Assembly: GCF_051851475.1 (NCBI RefSeq)
Contig: NZ_JBPUSJ010000009.1
Span: 1 to 64,000, forward strand
Reading direction: 5' to 3'
DNA length: 64,000 nt
DNA from: Carboxylicivirga taeanensis
GTDB lineage: Bacteria; Bacteroidota; Bacteroidia; Bacteroidales; Marinilabiliaceae
Position numbers and translations under genes: made by a program. The notes beneath the pieces were generated by a model that made no database searches, was not told the DNA's origin, and saw nothing but the letters and a program-made list of their open reading frames with translations. This document shows positions 36,052 through 44,613 of the stretch, in pieces (positions within the stretch are counted from its first letter, which is position 1; the number at the start of each line of letters is the position of its first letter).

Positions 36052-36510
36052 TACCAATTAATATACTCCTACAAGAGCCCGCTTCAGTATGAGGCGGGCT
36101 TTATCGTTTTAATCTTCCTCTAAGAAAAATTTCTGTAGTACCGGAATAAAAACACCCTCTCAGTCCTGCTTAATAGCAGTAGCCATTGACTAATAGGACT
36201 CAACTTCAGGTTCATAAACAATCTAGTTGCATACTACTGGTTATGAATGGCGTCATTACAAATCAAACCGTGCAGGAGTCTAATTAATACTTGCAATATT
36301 CTGCCTTAAATTCAGATGATTCTTAGTATTTATCGCCCTATTAATCTTTTGTTTTTATTTTTAATTTTCGCTCAACATACTGCCCTAATTGATAAGCGAT
36401 AAGTATAAGAATGAATCCTAAGCTTGGATAACTTTCTATCAGTTGGTACTTAACTAAAACAGTCAAAATAATGCCAGCAACAATAATAAATGCTGATCAG
36501 CCCGCCTCAG
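36052..36510. other. Convergent intergenic region, terminator only
   Basis: These 459 bases between the convergent receptor and DUF4349 genes contain the receptor's terminator (36076-36104) and otherwise AT-rich sequence with stops in all frames. No gene or RNA was recognised. Confidence 0.4.
36076..36104 (+). terminator. Intrinsic terminator after the TonB receptor
   Basis: AGCCCGC / GCGGGCT (36076-36082, 36094-36100) is followed by a short T-rich tail (TTTATCGTTTT). Confidence 0.78.
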
Positions 36511-37368
36511 CTACTTATCTTTCTTTTTTCTTTTTCTAAATCGTTTGAATAAATAAGCAACAGGCACAATCATCAACCAAAACGGCCAGTTTTTAATAAG
36601 AAGCAAAAGGAAATCTATGAAGCCAAACCACCCTTTGGACAGCGATTGTTTAACTCTTTCAGAAAACTTATCCCTTTTTTCAGGGTTGTATTTAAAATCC
36701 TTCTGTTTTTCAATGTTTAACCTAAGTGTACTGTAGTCAACTAAATCGCTTAAATACTTGAGTCTTCCTGTAGTGCTTTCTATTTCTTCTTCTAATCGGC
36801 GAATCTTTTCCTCAATTTCAAGAATTTCCTTCACGGTTTTGGCCATCCCCAACAAGTCTCTGTACCTTTTTAAGTAGGCCCGCTTGGTTTGAAGCCTTGT
36901 TTCCAGGTCAATAAACTCATCTGTTACATCTCGTGCATCAATTTCCTTATATAATATTTCTCCTTTACCTGTTTCAATTGAATGAATAAAGCTCTCAAAA
37001 TTTGATGACGGTATTCGAATGGTTAAACTGTAAGATGATTGCCAATCTGTATTATTCATGTTCTCATTAGAATAATAGGCCCCGTGTTTCTTAACCAGCG
37101 AATCAATGCGTGTTTTGGTTAACTCCAAATCATTCACCTTTAATCCGATTCTGCCATCTTTAATTATCTTCTTTTTAACAACTTCTTTGGTTGTCAATGG
37201 CACTTCAGGTGAAGATGGTGGAGATATTGCTTGCTGACGCGTTATTGGCATTATTTCCTCTTCCATGTCGAAATCTGCGAATGCCTCTGCCTCCATTGAA
37301 CCATCCTTTTGAGTGCACGAAATAATTAAAAATGCCGTAAACAGGATTAAAAAAATCGATTTCATCAT
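36511..37368 (-). CDS. DUF4349 domain lipoprotein
   Basis: The protein has 285 residues. A lipoprotein signal ends LIISC (Cys18), followed by an acidic, Pro-rich linker. The DUF4349 body spans about 65-275: IIKDGRIGLKVNDLELTKTRID, SLTIRIPSSNFESFI, EIDARDVTDEFIDLETRL, then a coiled coil (KTVKEILEIEEKIRRLEEEIE, about 180-200) and VDYSTLRLNIEKQ. A C-terminal transmembrane helix lies at about 248-272 (FIDFLLLLIKNWPFWLMIVPV) with a basic tail. So it is anchored at both ends, with the domain facing the periplasm. The function of the family is unknown. It stands alone on the minus strand. Confidence 0.88.
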   Translation of the reverse strand: MMKSIFLILFTAFLIISCTQKDGSMEAEAFADFDMEEEIMPITRQQAISPPSSPEVPLTTKEVVKKKIIKDGRIGLKVNDLELTKTRIDSLVKKHGAYYSNENMNNTDWQSSYSLTIRIPSSNFESFIHSIETGKGEILYKEIDARDVTDEFIDLETRLQTKRAYLKRYRDLLGMAKTVKEILEIEEKIRRLEEEIESTTGRLKYLSDLVDYSTLRLNIEKQKDFKYNPEKRDKFSERVKQSLSKGWFGFIDFLLLLIKNWPFWLMIVPVAYLFKRFRKRKKKDK

Positions 37369-37778
37369 ATTATATCATTTCTTAAGTTGTAGTTAGCAAT
37401 CAGGGCCATCACTTTTCTTTCTGCCCGCCACTCACCGTTCTATTGACCGACTAACAAAGTACTCACTAAATTAACAAAAATAACAGGCCTGCTAACTTTA
37501 CATTATAATAATTCATGGTGGTTCCAATTTTCGCCAACAATTACCTGGACAAAACTCACTGCAAAATGCAGAAGCACTTTCAGGCATTTGGAAACTATTG
37601 CTCACTGCCGCCACCTGCAGATTGTTAAATACAATGAATTAGCTAATACCACAACATCCACAGAAGCGATTACTGAAGCACCTCAAACGCAAGAATAAAC
37701 ATTAATCATGAATAGGTTCACATACCAAACCCCGCCTTATGCATGAGGCGGGGTTTCGCTGTAATGCGCCAAATGCTG
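37369..37778. other. Intergenic region with terminator
   Basis: These 410 bases hold the strong terminator at 37727-37756 and a short plus-strand frame (about 37570-37626, M-Q-K-H-F-Q) too short to call. Nothing else was recognised. Confidence 0.4.
37727..37756 (-). terminator. Intrinsic terminator after the DUF2007 gene
   Basis: An 11-base perfect stem AAACCCCGCCT / AGGCGGGGTTT (37727-37737, 37746-37756) with an 8-base loop lies 22 bases past the stop of the DUF2007 gene. It can work in either direction. Confidence 0.85.
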
Positions 37779-38009
37779 TTATTTGGCATTCTTGAATTCT
37801 TCCACCCATTTTAGGGCCGCTGCCTTATCTTTTTCCATTACCAGCACATCAGCACCATCGAGCGTCTGGTGCGGGGCTATCATGCCAATAAGCTGGTTTT
37901 TCATGCTGGCTTCAATGCCATTGTCTTTTAACACCTGGCAAAGTATCTCCACCTCCATGGGCGTGCCGTTAAATACAGTCACTAATTTTGATTCGTTATT
38001 TACTGTCAT
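37779..38009 (-). CDS. DUF2007 domain small protein
   Basis: The protein has 76 residues and no signal. It matches the DUF2007 / putative signal-transducing family: LVTVFNGTPMEVEILCQVLKDNGI (about 9-32), a middle NQLIGMIAP, and the C-terminal ADVLVMEKDKAAALKWVEEF. The fold is PII-like, ferredoxin-type, and the name signal transducer is only a family label. No partner is obvious: it is flanked by the DUF4349 and SPFH genes on the same strand, each with its own terminator, so it is probably monocistronic. Confidence 0.85.
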   Translation of the reverse strand: MTVNNESKLVTVFNGTPMEVEILCQVLKDNGIEASMKNQLIGMIAPHQTLDGADVLVMEKDKAAALKWVEEFKNAK

Positions 38010-38150
38010 GCTTATTCATTTTTAGTGTGTTTAAGATAAGGATTGTTAACCAGTATTTATGCATGAAACAGGAGTTATTTAAGAGCCTCGGGCGTGCAGA
38101 TAGTTCAGTGGCTAGCCCATTGCGGGGAAGTAACGAAGGCAGTGGGCAAT

Positions 38151-38178
38151 AAAAAAGCCACTCCTAACGAAGTGGCTC
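38151..38178 (-). terminator. Intrinsic terminator after the SPFH gene
   Basis: GCCACT / AGTGGC (38157-38162, 38171-38176), with flanking extension, reads into TTTTTTATTG on the minus strand, 22 bases past the stop. Confidence 0.83.
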
Positions 38179-38199
38179 CTTATTTAGTGCATATTTCTT

Positions 38200-39525
38200 T
38201 TAGTTACCCTTGCTATTTTGCAGCTGCTTGGCCATTGCCGCCCCTATTAAACTCTCCAGAGGCGTGCCTCCTTTCGAGTCGCCACCCAGAATCATGGTTT
38301 CGGGGAATTTGATTTTGGCAATTTCGGCTGCCACTTTCACATCGCGATCCAGCTCCATGGCCAGTTTTACTTCGGGCGTAATACCGGCATTTACTTTCTT
38401 CGCAATTTCGTAGGCTTCGGCATCGGCTGTCACCTTCTTCTTCATCGCATTTAGCTTCTCTGTTTCCAGAGCGATAGCGGCCAGTTTCTTGTTGGTTTCT
38501 TCCTGCTTCAGCTTCGTTTCAATAGCAATAAGGGCTTTTACCTGTTCCTTTTCCTGGTTCACGCGTTCTTCAGCTTTGTCGCGCTCGCCCTGCGCTACAA
38601 TGCGCTGCTGCTCTGCTTTGGCCGTTTCAATCATCTGTTGTTCTAACTGCCGCTTGGCCGATTCATCACGTTGTGCCTCGAGGCGCTGCTTAAAAGTGGC
38701 TTCCAAATCAATCTTATCCACAATTACCTGCGACACAATGATGTTATTCTCCGACAACTCATGGGGAATACGTTTAGGAATGCCATTCTCCAAAATTTTC
38801 TCCACCCGATAACTGGTTTGTATCTCTTTAATTGTTCGTTGTTTGGTAGTCATGTCAATCGCGTCATAAATGGTATCTTTCACCTCCAGTTTATTGACCG
38901 CATAAGTACCTTCTTTAAGCTGTTCTTCAAAGGTTTGTCTAAACGATTGTGCTTCCCCCGAAATATAGTTTTGCGCCGCAAACATGTATCCGGTATTGAT
39001 TAACTGTTCACGCACTGTTGGAATAATCGTATTATTTACCAGGTTACTCATGGTCCGGTATTTAACAGCCAGCTTAATAAACGAAGGACTATCATCAGGC
39101 AATTGAAAACGCAGAGAAACATGGCCTTGGGCAGTTACCTGATCAATAAAACGAACAGGAACCGGATTCATTACCCCTTCCAATTCATCCAAATCCGATT
39201 CGGTTTGTTTACTTACCACTTTAACATCAATGTATTTTTGCCATTTATCGATTTTAGCAAAACCACGCCATTTAATTCCTTGCTCCATTACGGCACTCAT
39301 ATGGCCGGTAGGAGAAACCAACAGGTAATTAAACCCACGATCGGCAAAAAAGAACAGCGAGTTTACCAGCATCAGTGCTATACCTATAACAATAAGAATA
39401 TTACCATGGATTTTCTTAATGCCTTTAAATAACTCAGGAAGTTTACTGGATTGCCTATCGAGTTTGGAGAAAATAATAGCTGCCACACCAGCTACAGCCA
39501 CTAATAAGCCTAAGAAGGTTGTCAT
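38200..39525 (-). CDS. SPFH/Band 7 domain membrane protein
   Basis: The protein has 441 residues. It has two N-terminal hydrophobic segments (about 3-19 and 41-63), an SPFH domain (about 70-270: GFNYLLVSPTGHMSAVMEQGIKWRGF, VRFIDQVTAQGHVSLRFQLPDD, ENNIIVSQVIVDKIDLE), then a long coiled coil rich in Ala, Glu, Lys and Gln (about 275-385) and a Gly-rich tail ending QLQNSKGN. This is the stomatin/flotillin-like layout, scaffolds that oligomerise in membranes. It is unrelated in position to the HflK/HflC pair at 61947-63876, so the organism has at least two SPFH systems. It is a single-gene unit. No NfeD-type partner is adjacent. Confidence 0.88.
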   Translation of the reverse strand: MTTFLGLLVAVAGVAAIIFSKLDRQSSKLPELFKGIKKIHGNILIVIGIALMLVNSLFFFADRGFNYLLVSPTGHMSAVMEQGIKWRGFAKIDKWQKYIDVKVVSKQTESDLDELEGVMNPVPVRFIDQVTAQGHVSLRFQLPDDSPSFIKLAVKYRTMSNLVNNTIIPTVREQLINTGYMFAAQNYISGEAQSFRQTFEEQLKEGTYAVNKLEVKDTIYDAIDMTTKQRTIKEIQTSYRVEKILENGIPKRIPHELSENNIIVSQVIVDKIDLEATFKQRLEAQRDESAKRQLEQQMIETAKAEQQRIVAQGERDKAEERVNQEKEQVKALIAIETKLKQEETNKKLAAIALETEKLNAMKKKVTADAEAYEIAKKVNAGITPEVKLAMELDRDVKVAAEIAKIKFPETMILGGDSKGGTPLESLIGAAMAKQLQNSKGN

Positions 39526-39663
39526 TTTAAGAAAAAATTAAGTTGATAAATTTTATATTTAGTTAATACGTTATAAACATATTATTTTGTGTTTTTTTCT
39601 ACAAAAATTACCTTCTATTTTTTTACCAAAATCAAAATTATTTACACCAACAAGGCCTTATAT

Positions 39664-39698
39664 CACAAAAAACCACCTTTACTGTCGCAAAGGTGGTT
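39664..39698 (-). terminator. Intrinsic terminator after the GH97 gene
   Basis: A 10-base perfect stem AACCACCTTT / AAAGGTGGTT (39671-39680, 39689-39698) runs into TTTTTTGTG on the minus strand, 27 bases past the stop. Confidence 0.9.
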
Positions 39699-39724
39699 GA
39701 CTTTAAGTTAGGTTGAATCGTTTC

Positions 39725-41860
39725 TTAGAGGCGTTTAATACCTTTAGCAGCTGCCTTGTCGGTAATTTCCTCTATGCTGATGGCATAACCACCACCAGGC
39801 GCACAATACTGTGAGAGTTTTGACTTGCTGCTTACCACATATTTTTCAATTTTGTAAGCCTTAGGATTGGTTTCCCAATGGGCATCTTTTGCATCGGCAT
39901 AAATCGTTGCCAGGTACTTTTTACCGGGCTGCAAGAAGTCAAATCGTATTTTTGAAGTACGACCCTGCTCATCGTTCGTGCGTCCCACAAACCAGCGATT
40001 ACTGCCTTTTTCTTTTCTGGCAAAAGTGATGTAGTCACCCGGTTCGGCCTCCAGTACACGCGTATCATCCCAGTCGATAGCCACATCCTTAATAAACTGG
40101 AAAGCATCTAAATGCTTGGCATAGGTTTCGGGCAAGTCGGCTGCCATTTGCAGCGGACTATACATGGTAACGTAGAGGGCTAACTGACGGGCGATAGTGG
40201 TACGTACTCTCGAGCCATTATCCGGATTGTATTGACTAACATCTGTTTCGAAAATACCGGGCGTGTAGTCCATGGGGCCGCCAATCAGGCGAGTAAATGG
40301 CAAAATGGTTGTGTGGTTAACATTATTCCCGCCAAAAGCTTCGTACTCGGTACCACGGGCACTCTCGTTTCCGATCAAGTTAGGATAGGTACGACACAGA
40401 CCCGTTGGGCGCACGGCCTCGTGTGCATTGATCATCACCTCGTATTCGGCCGCTTTTTCCAGGGCATACTGGTAATGGTTCACCATCCACTGCCCATAAT
40501 GGTATTCGCCACGAGGGATGATATCGCCTACATAGCCGCTCTTTACAGAGTTGTAATTATTATCGGCCATAAACTGGTAAGCTTTATCCATGTGACGCTC
40601 GTAATTACGCACCGAGCCCGATGTTTCGTGATGCATCATAATACGTACCCCTTTACTTTTGGCATAATCGCGCAACATCTCCACATCAAAATCAGGGTAA
40701 GGTGTTACAAAGTCAAACACGTAGTCCTTCGACTTGTCAAACCAGTCTTCCCATCCTTCATTCCAACCTTCCACTAAAACGGCATCAAATCCATGTTCTG
40801 CAGCAAAATCGATGTAACGCTTTACCTTATCGTTATTAGCCGAGTGTGTCCCATTTGGCGTAGTAGTAGAATAGTCTGTTTGGCCCAACTTAACACTTGG
40901 CAAGTCGGTGTACGACCAGCTGCCTTTACCGGTAATCATCTCCCACCAAACACCTATATATTTCACCGGTTGAATCCACGATACATCATTGTATGCACAA
41001 GGCTCATTAAGGTTTAGAGTTATGTTAGACATCAGTATATCGGCTGCATTATCGCTTACTATCACTGTACGCCACGGGCTGGTGCAGGGAGCCTGCAAAT
41101 ACCCTTTATCGCCAATGGCATCAGGTGTCAGATGGGATTCAAACACCATGTTTTTATCATCGAGCACCAGATGCATACACGAATAGTCAACTAGTGCAGC
41201 CTCGTGTAGGTTGATATACAACCCATCATTGCTCTTCATCATCAGAGCCGTTTGAACCCCTGCTTCGGCAAACGGTGTTTGAGAAGCATTGGGCGTAATG
41301 GCCTGCTTCATCAGTCCACGTATCTCACTCAATTTCGATTCGGTATAGTCGTACTCTTGCGTATCGTAGTCTCCTGGTATCCAAAACGCTTTATGGTCGC
41401 CAGCCATAGCAAACTGGGTACGCTCTTCTTTAATCACAAAGTAAGTCAGGTGCTCCTGCTCCGGAAATTCGTAACGAAAGCCTAATCCGTCGTCAAACAA
41501 ACGAAAACGGATGAGTATTTTTCGCTGTGTTTCTGTCTGTGTTAAGGTGACAACCATTTCATTGTAATGGTTTCGAATGCTCTTCCACTCCCCCCAAACA
41601 GGCTCCCAGCTTTCATCAAAACTGCTATGTTCAACGGCCGTTACCTCAAAGCCACTCATCAAATCGGGAGCCTCTTTCAGCTCAAAGCCCAACCGACTGG
41701 GTTGAATAACGGGCTTATTTTTAAAGCTCAACTGGTAATAGGGCACTCCCTCCTTCACCTCCATGGTCATCGATAAGGCTTCGTTGGGTGACTTTAACTC
41801 CTCGGCAAACATCCCAAAGCCTAACACGATTAACAACTGAAAAACGATTAACTTTTTCAT
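39725..41860 (-). CDS. Glycoside hydrolase family 97 alpha-glucosidase (SusB-like, inverting type)
   Basis: The protein has 711 residues with a signal peptide (about 1-19). GH97 layout: N-terminal beta domain (to about 290), TIM barrel (about 300-560), C-terminal beta domain. The glutamates known from SusB appear with a near-constant offset: Glu169 (DTQEY), Glu364 (VLVEGWN), Glu412 (HHETSG), Glu481 (INAHEAVRP), Glu499 (GNES) and Glu505 (TEYE). These are the calcium ligands, bases and acid of the inverting subgroup, so alpha-1,4- or 1,6-glucan oligomers are likely substrates. It probably acts in the periplasm. No SusCD pair is adjacent. A LacI-type palindrome lies about 250 bases upstream, in the region shared with the divergent gene at 42195. 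Confidence 0.93.
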   Translation of the reverse strand: MKKLIVFQLLIVLGFGMFAEELKSPNEALSMTMEVKEGVPYYQLSFKNKPVIQPSRLGFELKEAPDLMSGFEVTAVEHSSFDESWEPVWGEWKSIRNHYNEMVVTLTQTETQRKILIRFRLFDDGLGFRYEFPEQEHLTYFVIKEERTQFAMAGDHKAFWIPGDYDTQEYDYTESKLSEIRGLMKQAITPNASQTPFAEAGVQTALMMKSNDGLYINLHEAALVDYSCMHLVLDDKNMVFESHLTPDAIGDKGYLQAPCTSPWRTVIVSDNAADILMSNITLNLNEPCAYNDVSWIQPVKYIGVWWEMITGKGSWSYTDLPSVKLGQTDYSTTTPNGTHSANNDKVKRYIDFAAEHGFDAVLVEGWNEGWEDWFDKSKDYVFDFVTPYPDFDVEMLRDYAKSKGVRIMMHHETSGSVRNYERHMDKAYQFMADNNYNSVKSGYVGDIIPRGEYHYGQWMVNHYQYALEKAAEYEVMINAHEAVRPTGLCRTYPNLIGNESARGTEYEAFGGNNVNHTTILPFTRLIGGPMDYTPGIFETDVSQYNPDNGSRVRTTIARQLALYVTMYSPLQMAADLPETYAKHLDAFQFIKDVAIDWDDTRVLEAEPGDYITFARKEKGSNRWFVGRTNDEQGRTSKIRFDFLQPGKKYLATIYADAKDAHWETNPKAYKIEKYVVSSKSKLSQYCAPGGGYAISIEEITDKAAAKGIKRL

Positions 41861-42194
41861 ATATCTCTATTTTACATTAGCACTTTACACATTACTTAAA
41901 AACAACCTCATTAATAGGCATTTGTGCATGCCCAAAAATAATAGATTGCAACAGTATATTGGTGTTTTTCCAAATAACGCCCAGTGTGAAAATACAAACA
42001 CCCATTGCCCAATGAATAAATTACCGGCTGACTAGCTGCACATTACGCAATGGGAGAACTCCGATAAACAAATCTGATAAAAATACAAGAAGCTGAATGT
42101 GCCCGAATAGCAAACGTTTGCAAAAACAATAGCAGCACCTTGCCCTATTTTATTCCGCAGTATTTCTATCTTTAAGGATTAAAAATCGACACAA
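41861..42194. other. Divergent intergenic region between GH97 and the secreted hypothetical gene
   Basis: These 334 bases hold a perfect 12-base palindrome (42110-42121), listed separately. TATCTTTA just before the 42195 gene is a weak -7 box. No gene was seen. Confidence 0.4.
42110..42121. promoter_or_regulatory. Candidate LacI/PurR-family operator
   Basis: GCAAACGTTTGC is a perfect 12-base palindrome with the central CG typical of LacI-family operators; it equals the core of the PurR box. It lies 74 bases before the start at 42195 and 250 bases before the divergent GH97 start. Confidence 0.45.
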
Positions 42195-42866
42195 ATGAAG
42201 CAACTATCCATTCTATTGATTTTATTTTTAACCACACTGACCACCAGTGCTCAAACCATTAAAGCCATAACGCAACACGGAGAAACAGTGGTATTATTTG
42301 AAAATGGAACCTGGAAGTACGAGAAAGACCTGCCGGCAGACACCTCATCTTCTGATTATAAAGCTACCGTGGCTGTTCGTCCGGCTGTAACTGCTTCGGC
42401 GCTTACAGTTGACAAAACCCGCGAAGTAACTTCTGAAAAAACTGATTTATTTAATGCAGTAAGTAAAAGGCTGTCTCGCTTTTTTGGCGAAGAAAAAGGA
42501 AGAGTGCGTTGTGCCATATCGGCCAGCAATAACAAGGGAGAAGTTTCGGTTAACTTTGAATTTATGATGCCTGTTGGTGATGCCAACCGGTATTTTGGCT
42601 ATACAGCAGCAGAGCGGCAGATTAGTTTAGTTCTGGCAGATGGCTCGGTGATAAAAAGTGTTTTTTCCCAGGGCATTGAGGAAAAATTCATTGAGAAATG
42701 GAACGTATCCTACTATAAGGCGAGCATTGTATTAACGAACGAGGAAGTAAATCAACTTCTAACGACTAACTCAGTACGTCTCACTGTTGACTGGAAAAAA
42801 ACAGAAGAAGAATATATCATTGATGATATTGAAGCTTTTAAAAATATACTTTCAGAAGTGATTTAG
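42195..42866 (+). CDS. Secreted hypothetical protein with N-terminal DGTW-like segment
   Basis: The protein has 223 residues. A signal peptide (about 1-19, ending TSAQ) is followed by the short motif TQHGETVVLFENGTWKYE (about 26-43), a beta-hairpin segment that recurs in Bacteroidota secreted proteins, then a Thr/Ala/Val-rich linker. The C-terminal part (about 85-223) is a compact alpha/beta region: VRCAISASNNKGEVSVNFEF, RQISLVLADGSVIKSVFS, VRLTVDWKK. I do not recognise the family and see no catalytic motif. It starts a three-gene run: the patatin gene begins one base after its stop. It probably acts in the periplasm. Confidence 0.75.
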   Translation: MKQLSILLILFLTTLTTSAQTIKAITQHGETVVLFENGTWKYEKDLPADTSSSDYKATVAVRPAVTASALTVDKTREVTSEKTDLFNAVSKRLSRFFGEEKGRVRCAISASNNKGEVSVNFEFMMPVGDANRYFGYTAAERQISLVLADGSVIKSVFSQGIEEKFIEKWNVSYYKASIVLTNEEVNQLLTTNSVRLTVDWKKTEEEYIIDDIEAFKNILSEVI

Positions 42867-42867
42867 C

Positions 42868-43644
42868 ATGAAACGACTCGGGAAAACAGGCTTAGCCCTT
42901 GGCGGTGGCGGGGCAAAAGGCTTTGCTCATATCGGCGTTATTAAAGCACTGGAAGAATACAATATTGAGATACACACGGTAGCCGGCACCAGCATGGGCG
43001 CGATAATTGGCGTGCTATCGTGTGCCGGATTCAGCGGTATTGAAATTCACAATATGCTTAAAAAGGAAAAGGTATGGAGCTGGTTCAATATCGATCTGTT
43101 AAAAGGAGGCCTGGTGTCCTTAAAAGGAATTAAAGAACGGTTAAAAGCCTACATCGGGCACGAAGAATTTTCAAAACTAAAAAAGCCATTTTGCATTACG
43201 GCCAGCAATTTAAACACCGGAAAGGTAAAGGTGGTTAGTGACGATTCCAGACTATTTGACTGGGTGATTGCCAGCTGCAGTGTTCCGGTCGCATTTACAC
43301 CTACGGTGATTGACAGCCATACCTATGTAGACGGCGGACTGTTTATGAACCTGCCGGCAGAGCCTCTTATGTTTGAGTGCGATACTGTAATTGGCTCCAG
43401 CGTTTTAGCCGACCAAAAGATTGAACAATTTAAATCAACAAGGGATATTGCGGAGCGAGTTTTCAGACTGTCTATCATTCAAAACCAACGGTTAAGTAAA
43501 CTGCATTGTGATTTTTATATTGAGATAAAAAAATTGAATGAGTACTCGATGTGGGACTTCAGCAAGTTTGAAGAAATTGTTGAGTTAGGTTACACAGCCA
43601 CCAAAAAGCACATCGAAAACAAATTATTACCCGCAATTAAATAA
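42868..43644 (+). CDS. Patatin-like phospholipase family protein
   Basis: The protein has 258 residues and no signal peptide. The patatin fold carries the oxyanion loop LGGGGAKGFAHIGVI (from about 11), the nucleophile elbow GTSMG with Ser42, and the catalytic Asp155 in VDGGLFMNLP. This Ser-Asp dyad hydrolyses acyl esters of lipids. It is the short bacterial RssA-type form. It starts one base after the secreted hypothetical gene, implying translational coupling, and the TIGR00266 gene follows after 23 bases. The substrate is not known; a cytoplasmic membrane-lipid role is likely. Confidence 0.93.
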   Translation: MKRLGKTGLALGGGGAKGFAHIGVIKALEEYNIEIHTVAGTSMGAIIGVLSCAGFSGIEIHNMLKKEKVWSWFNIDLLKGGLVSLKGIKERLKAYIGHEEFSKLKKPFCITASNLNTGKVKVVSDDSRLFDWVIASCSVPVAFTPTVIDSHTYVDGGLFMNLPAEPLMFECDTVIGSSVLADQKIEQFKSTRDIAERVFRLSIIQNQRLSKLHCDFYIEIKKLNEYSMWDFSKFEEIVELGYTATKKHIENKLLPAIK

Positions 43645-43667
43645 AATAACTCAAATACAACGACACC

Positions 43668-44432
43668 ATGAATTCACATGAAATAGATTACGAAATTAAG
43701 GGGCATGATGTTCAGTTTGTTGAAGTTGAACTGGACCCTCATGAGACCGTTATTGCCGAAGCCGGTGCCATGCTCTATATGGAAGACGGGATTCAGTTTG
43801 AAACAAAAATGGGCGATGGCTCTAACCCTTCTCAGGGCTTCTTAGGTAAACTGGCGGCCGGAGCATCCCGCATTATTACCGGCGAATCCCTATTTATCAC
43901 GCATTTCACCCATCGGGGGCTCGGAAAAAAAAGAGTGGCCTTTTCGGCACCTTACCCAGGCACCATTGTTCCTCTGGATTTGAGCCAATTGGGTAGACGA
44001 GTGATTGTACAGAAAGATGCCTTTTTATGCGCCGCACTGGGCACCAAGCTCTCCATGCATTTTAATAAGCGCCTGGGAGCCGGTTTCTTTGGTGGTGAAG
44101 GGTTTATTCTGCAACGCCTCGAAGGGGATGGCAAAGCATTTATTCATGCAGGTGGCACCCTGGTTGAAAAAGAACTAAGGGGCGAATCGTTGCGGGTCGA
44201 TACAGGATGCGTAGTGGGCTTTACCGAAGGCATCGACTTTAGCATAGAACGTGCTGGCGGATTAAAATCAATGGTTTTTGGTGGTGAAGGCCTGTTTCTA
44301 TCCACCCTGCGTGGAACCGGTAAAGTATGGCTGCAATCCATGCCAATCAGCAAACTGATCAGTGCCATTTCCCCCATGGGTAAAAACACCGGGAAGGAAA
44401 GCGGAGGTTTATTGAATGATCTTTTTGAGTAA
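43668..44432 (+). CDS. TIGR00266/AIM24 family protein
   Basis: The protein has 254 residues, matching the family length. Signature segments: VQFVEVELDPHETVIAEAGAMLYMEDGI (about 15-42), GAGASRI-like AAGASRIITGESLFITHF, PGTIVPLDLSQLG, VQKDAFLCAALGTKLSM, GFFGGEGFILQRLEGDGKAFIHAGG and MVFGGEGLFLSTLRGTGKVWLQS. The fold is a stacked beta-helix-like barrel. AIM24 homologues are linked to inner mitochondrial membrane organisation; the bacterial role is unsettled. It closes a three-gene cluster with patatin and a secreted hypothetical, suggesting an envelope or lipid role. Confidence 0.92.
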   Translation: MNSHEIDYEIKGHDVQFVEVELDPHETVIAEAGAMLYMEDGIQFETKMGDGSNPSQGFLGKLAAGASRIITGESLFITHFTHRGLGKKRVAFSAPYPGTIVPLDLSQLGRRVIVQKDAFLCAALGTKLSMHFNKRLGAGFFGGEGFILQRLEGDGKAFIHAGGTLVEKELRGESLRVDTGCVVGFTEGIDFSIERAGGLKSMVFGGEGLFLSTLRGTGKVWLQSMPISKLISAISPMGKNTGKESGGLLNDLFE

Positions 44433-44507
44433 TTGCTGCAAAGGCTTAAAAGAAGTGGTTCTTCGCGAATAATTTTAATTCTCGGAAAGGACACACAGCT
44501 AAAAAAC

Positions 44508-44556
44508 ATGCCAAGGACGCAACGGTGAATCTATTCTTCAGCCCCTTGCGTCCTTG
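44508..44556 (-). terminator. Long-hairpin terminator of GH9 gene, repeat-like
   Basis: A 10-base perfect stem AAGGACGCAA / TTGCGTCCTT (44513-44522, 44545-44554) with a 22-base loop, followed on the minus strand by GGCATGTTTTTT. It lies between convergent genes. Sequence and layout recall the hairpin at 53421-53468. Confidence 0.65.
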
Positions 44557-44613
44557 TTGTAAGATTAGTGATATCAAACTATCCATCAATGCTTTAACCG
44601 ATCCATTCTTAAG

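Noticed and set aside
37570..37626. Short plus-strand frame in the gap before the DUF2007 gene
   Set aside because: Under 25 codons with no signal of coding.
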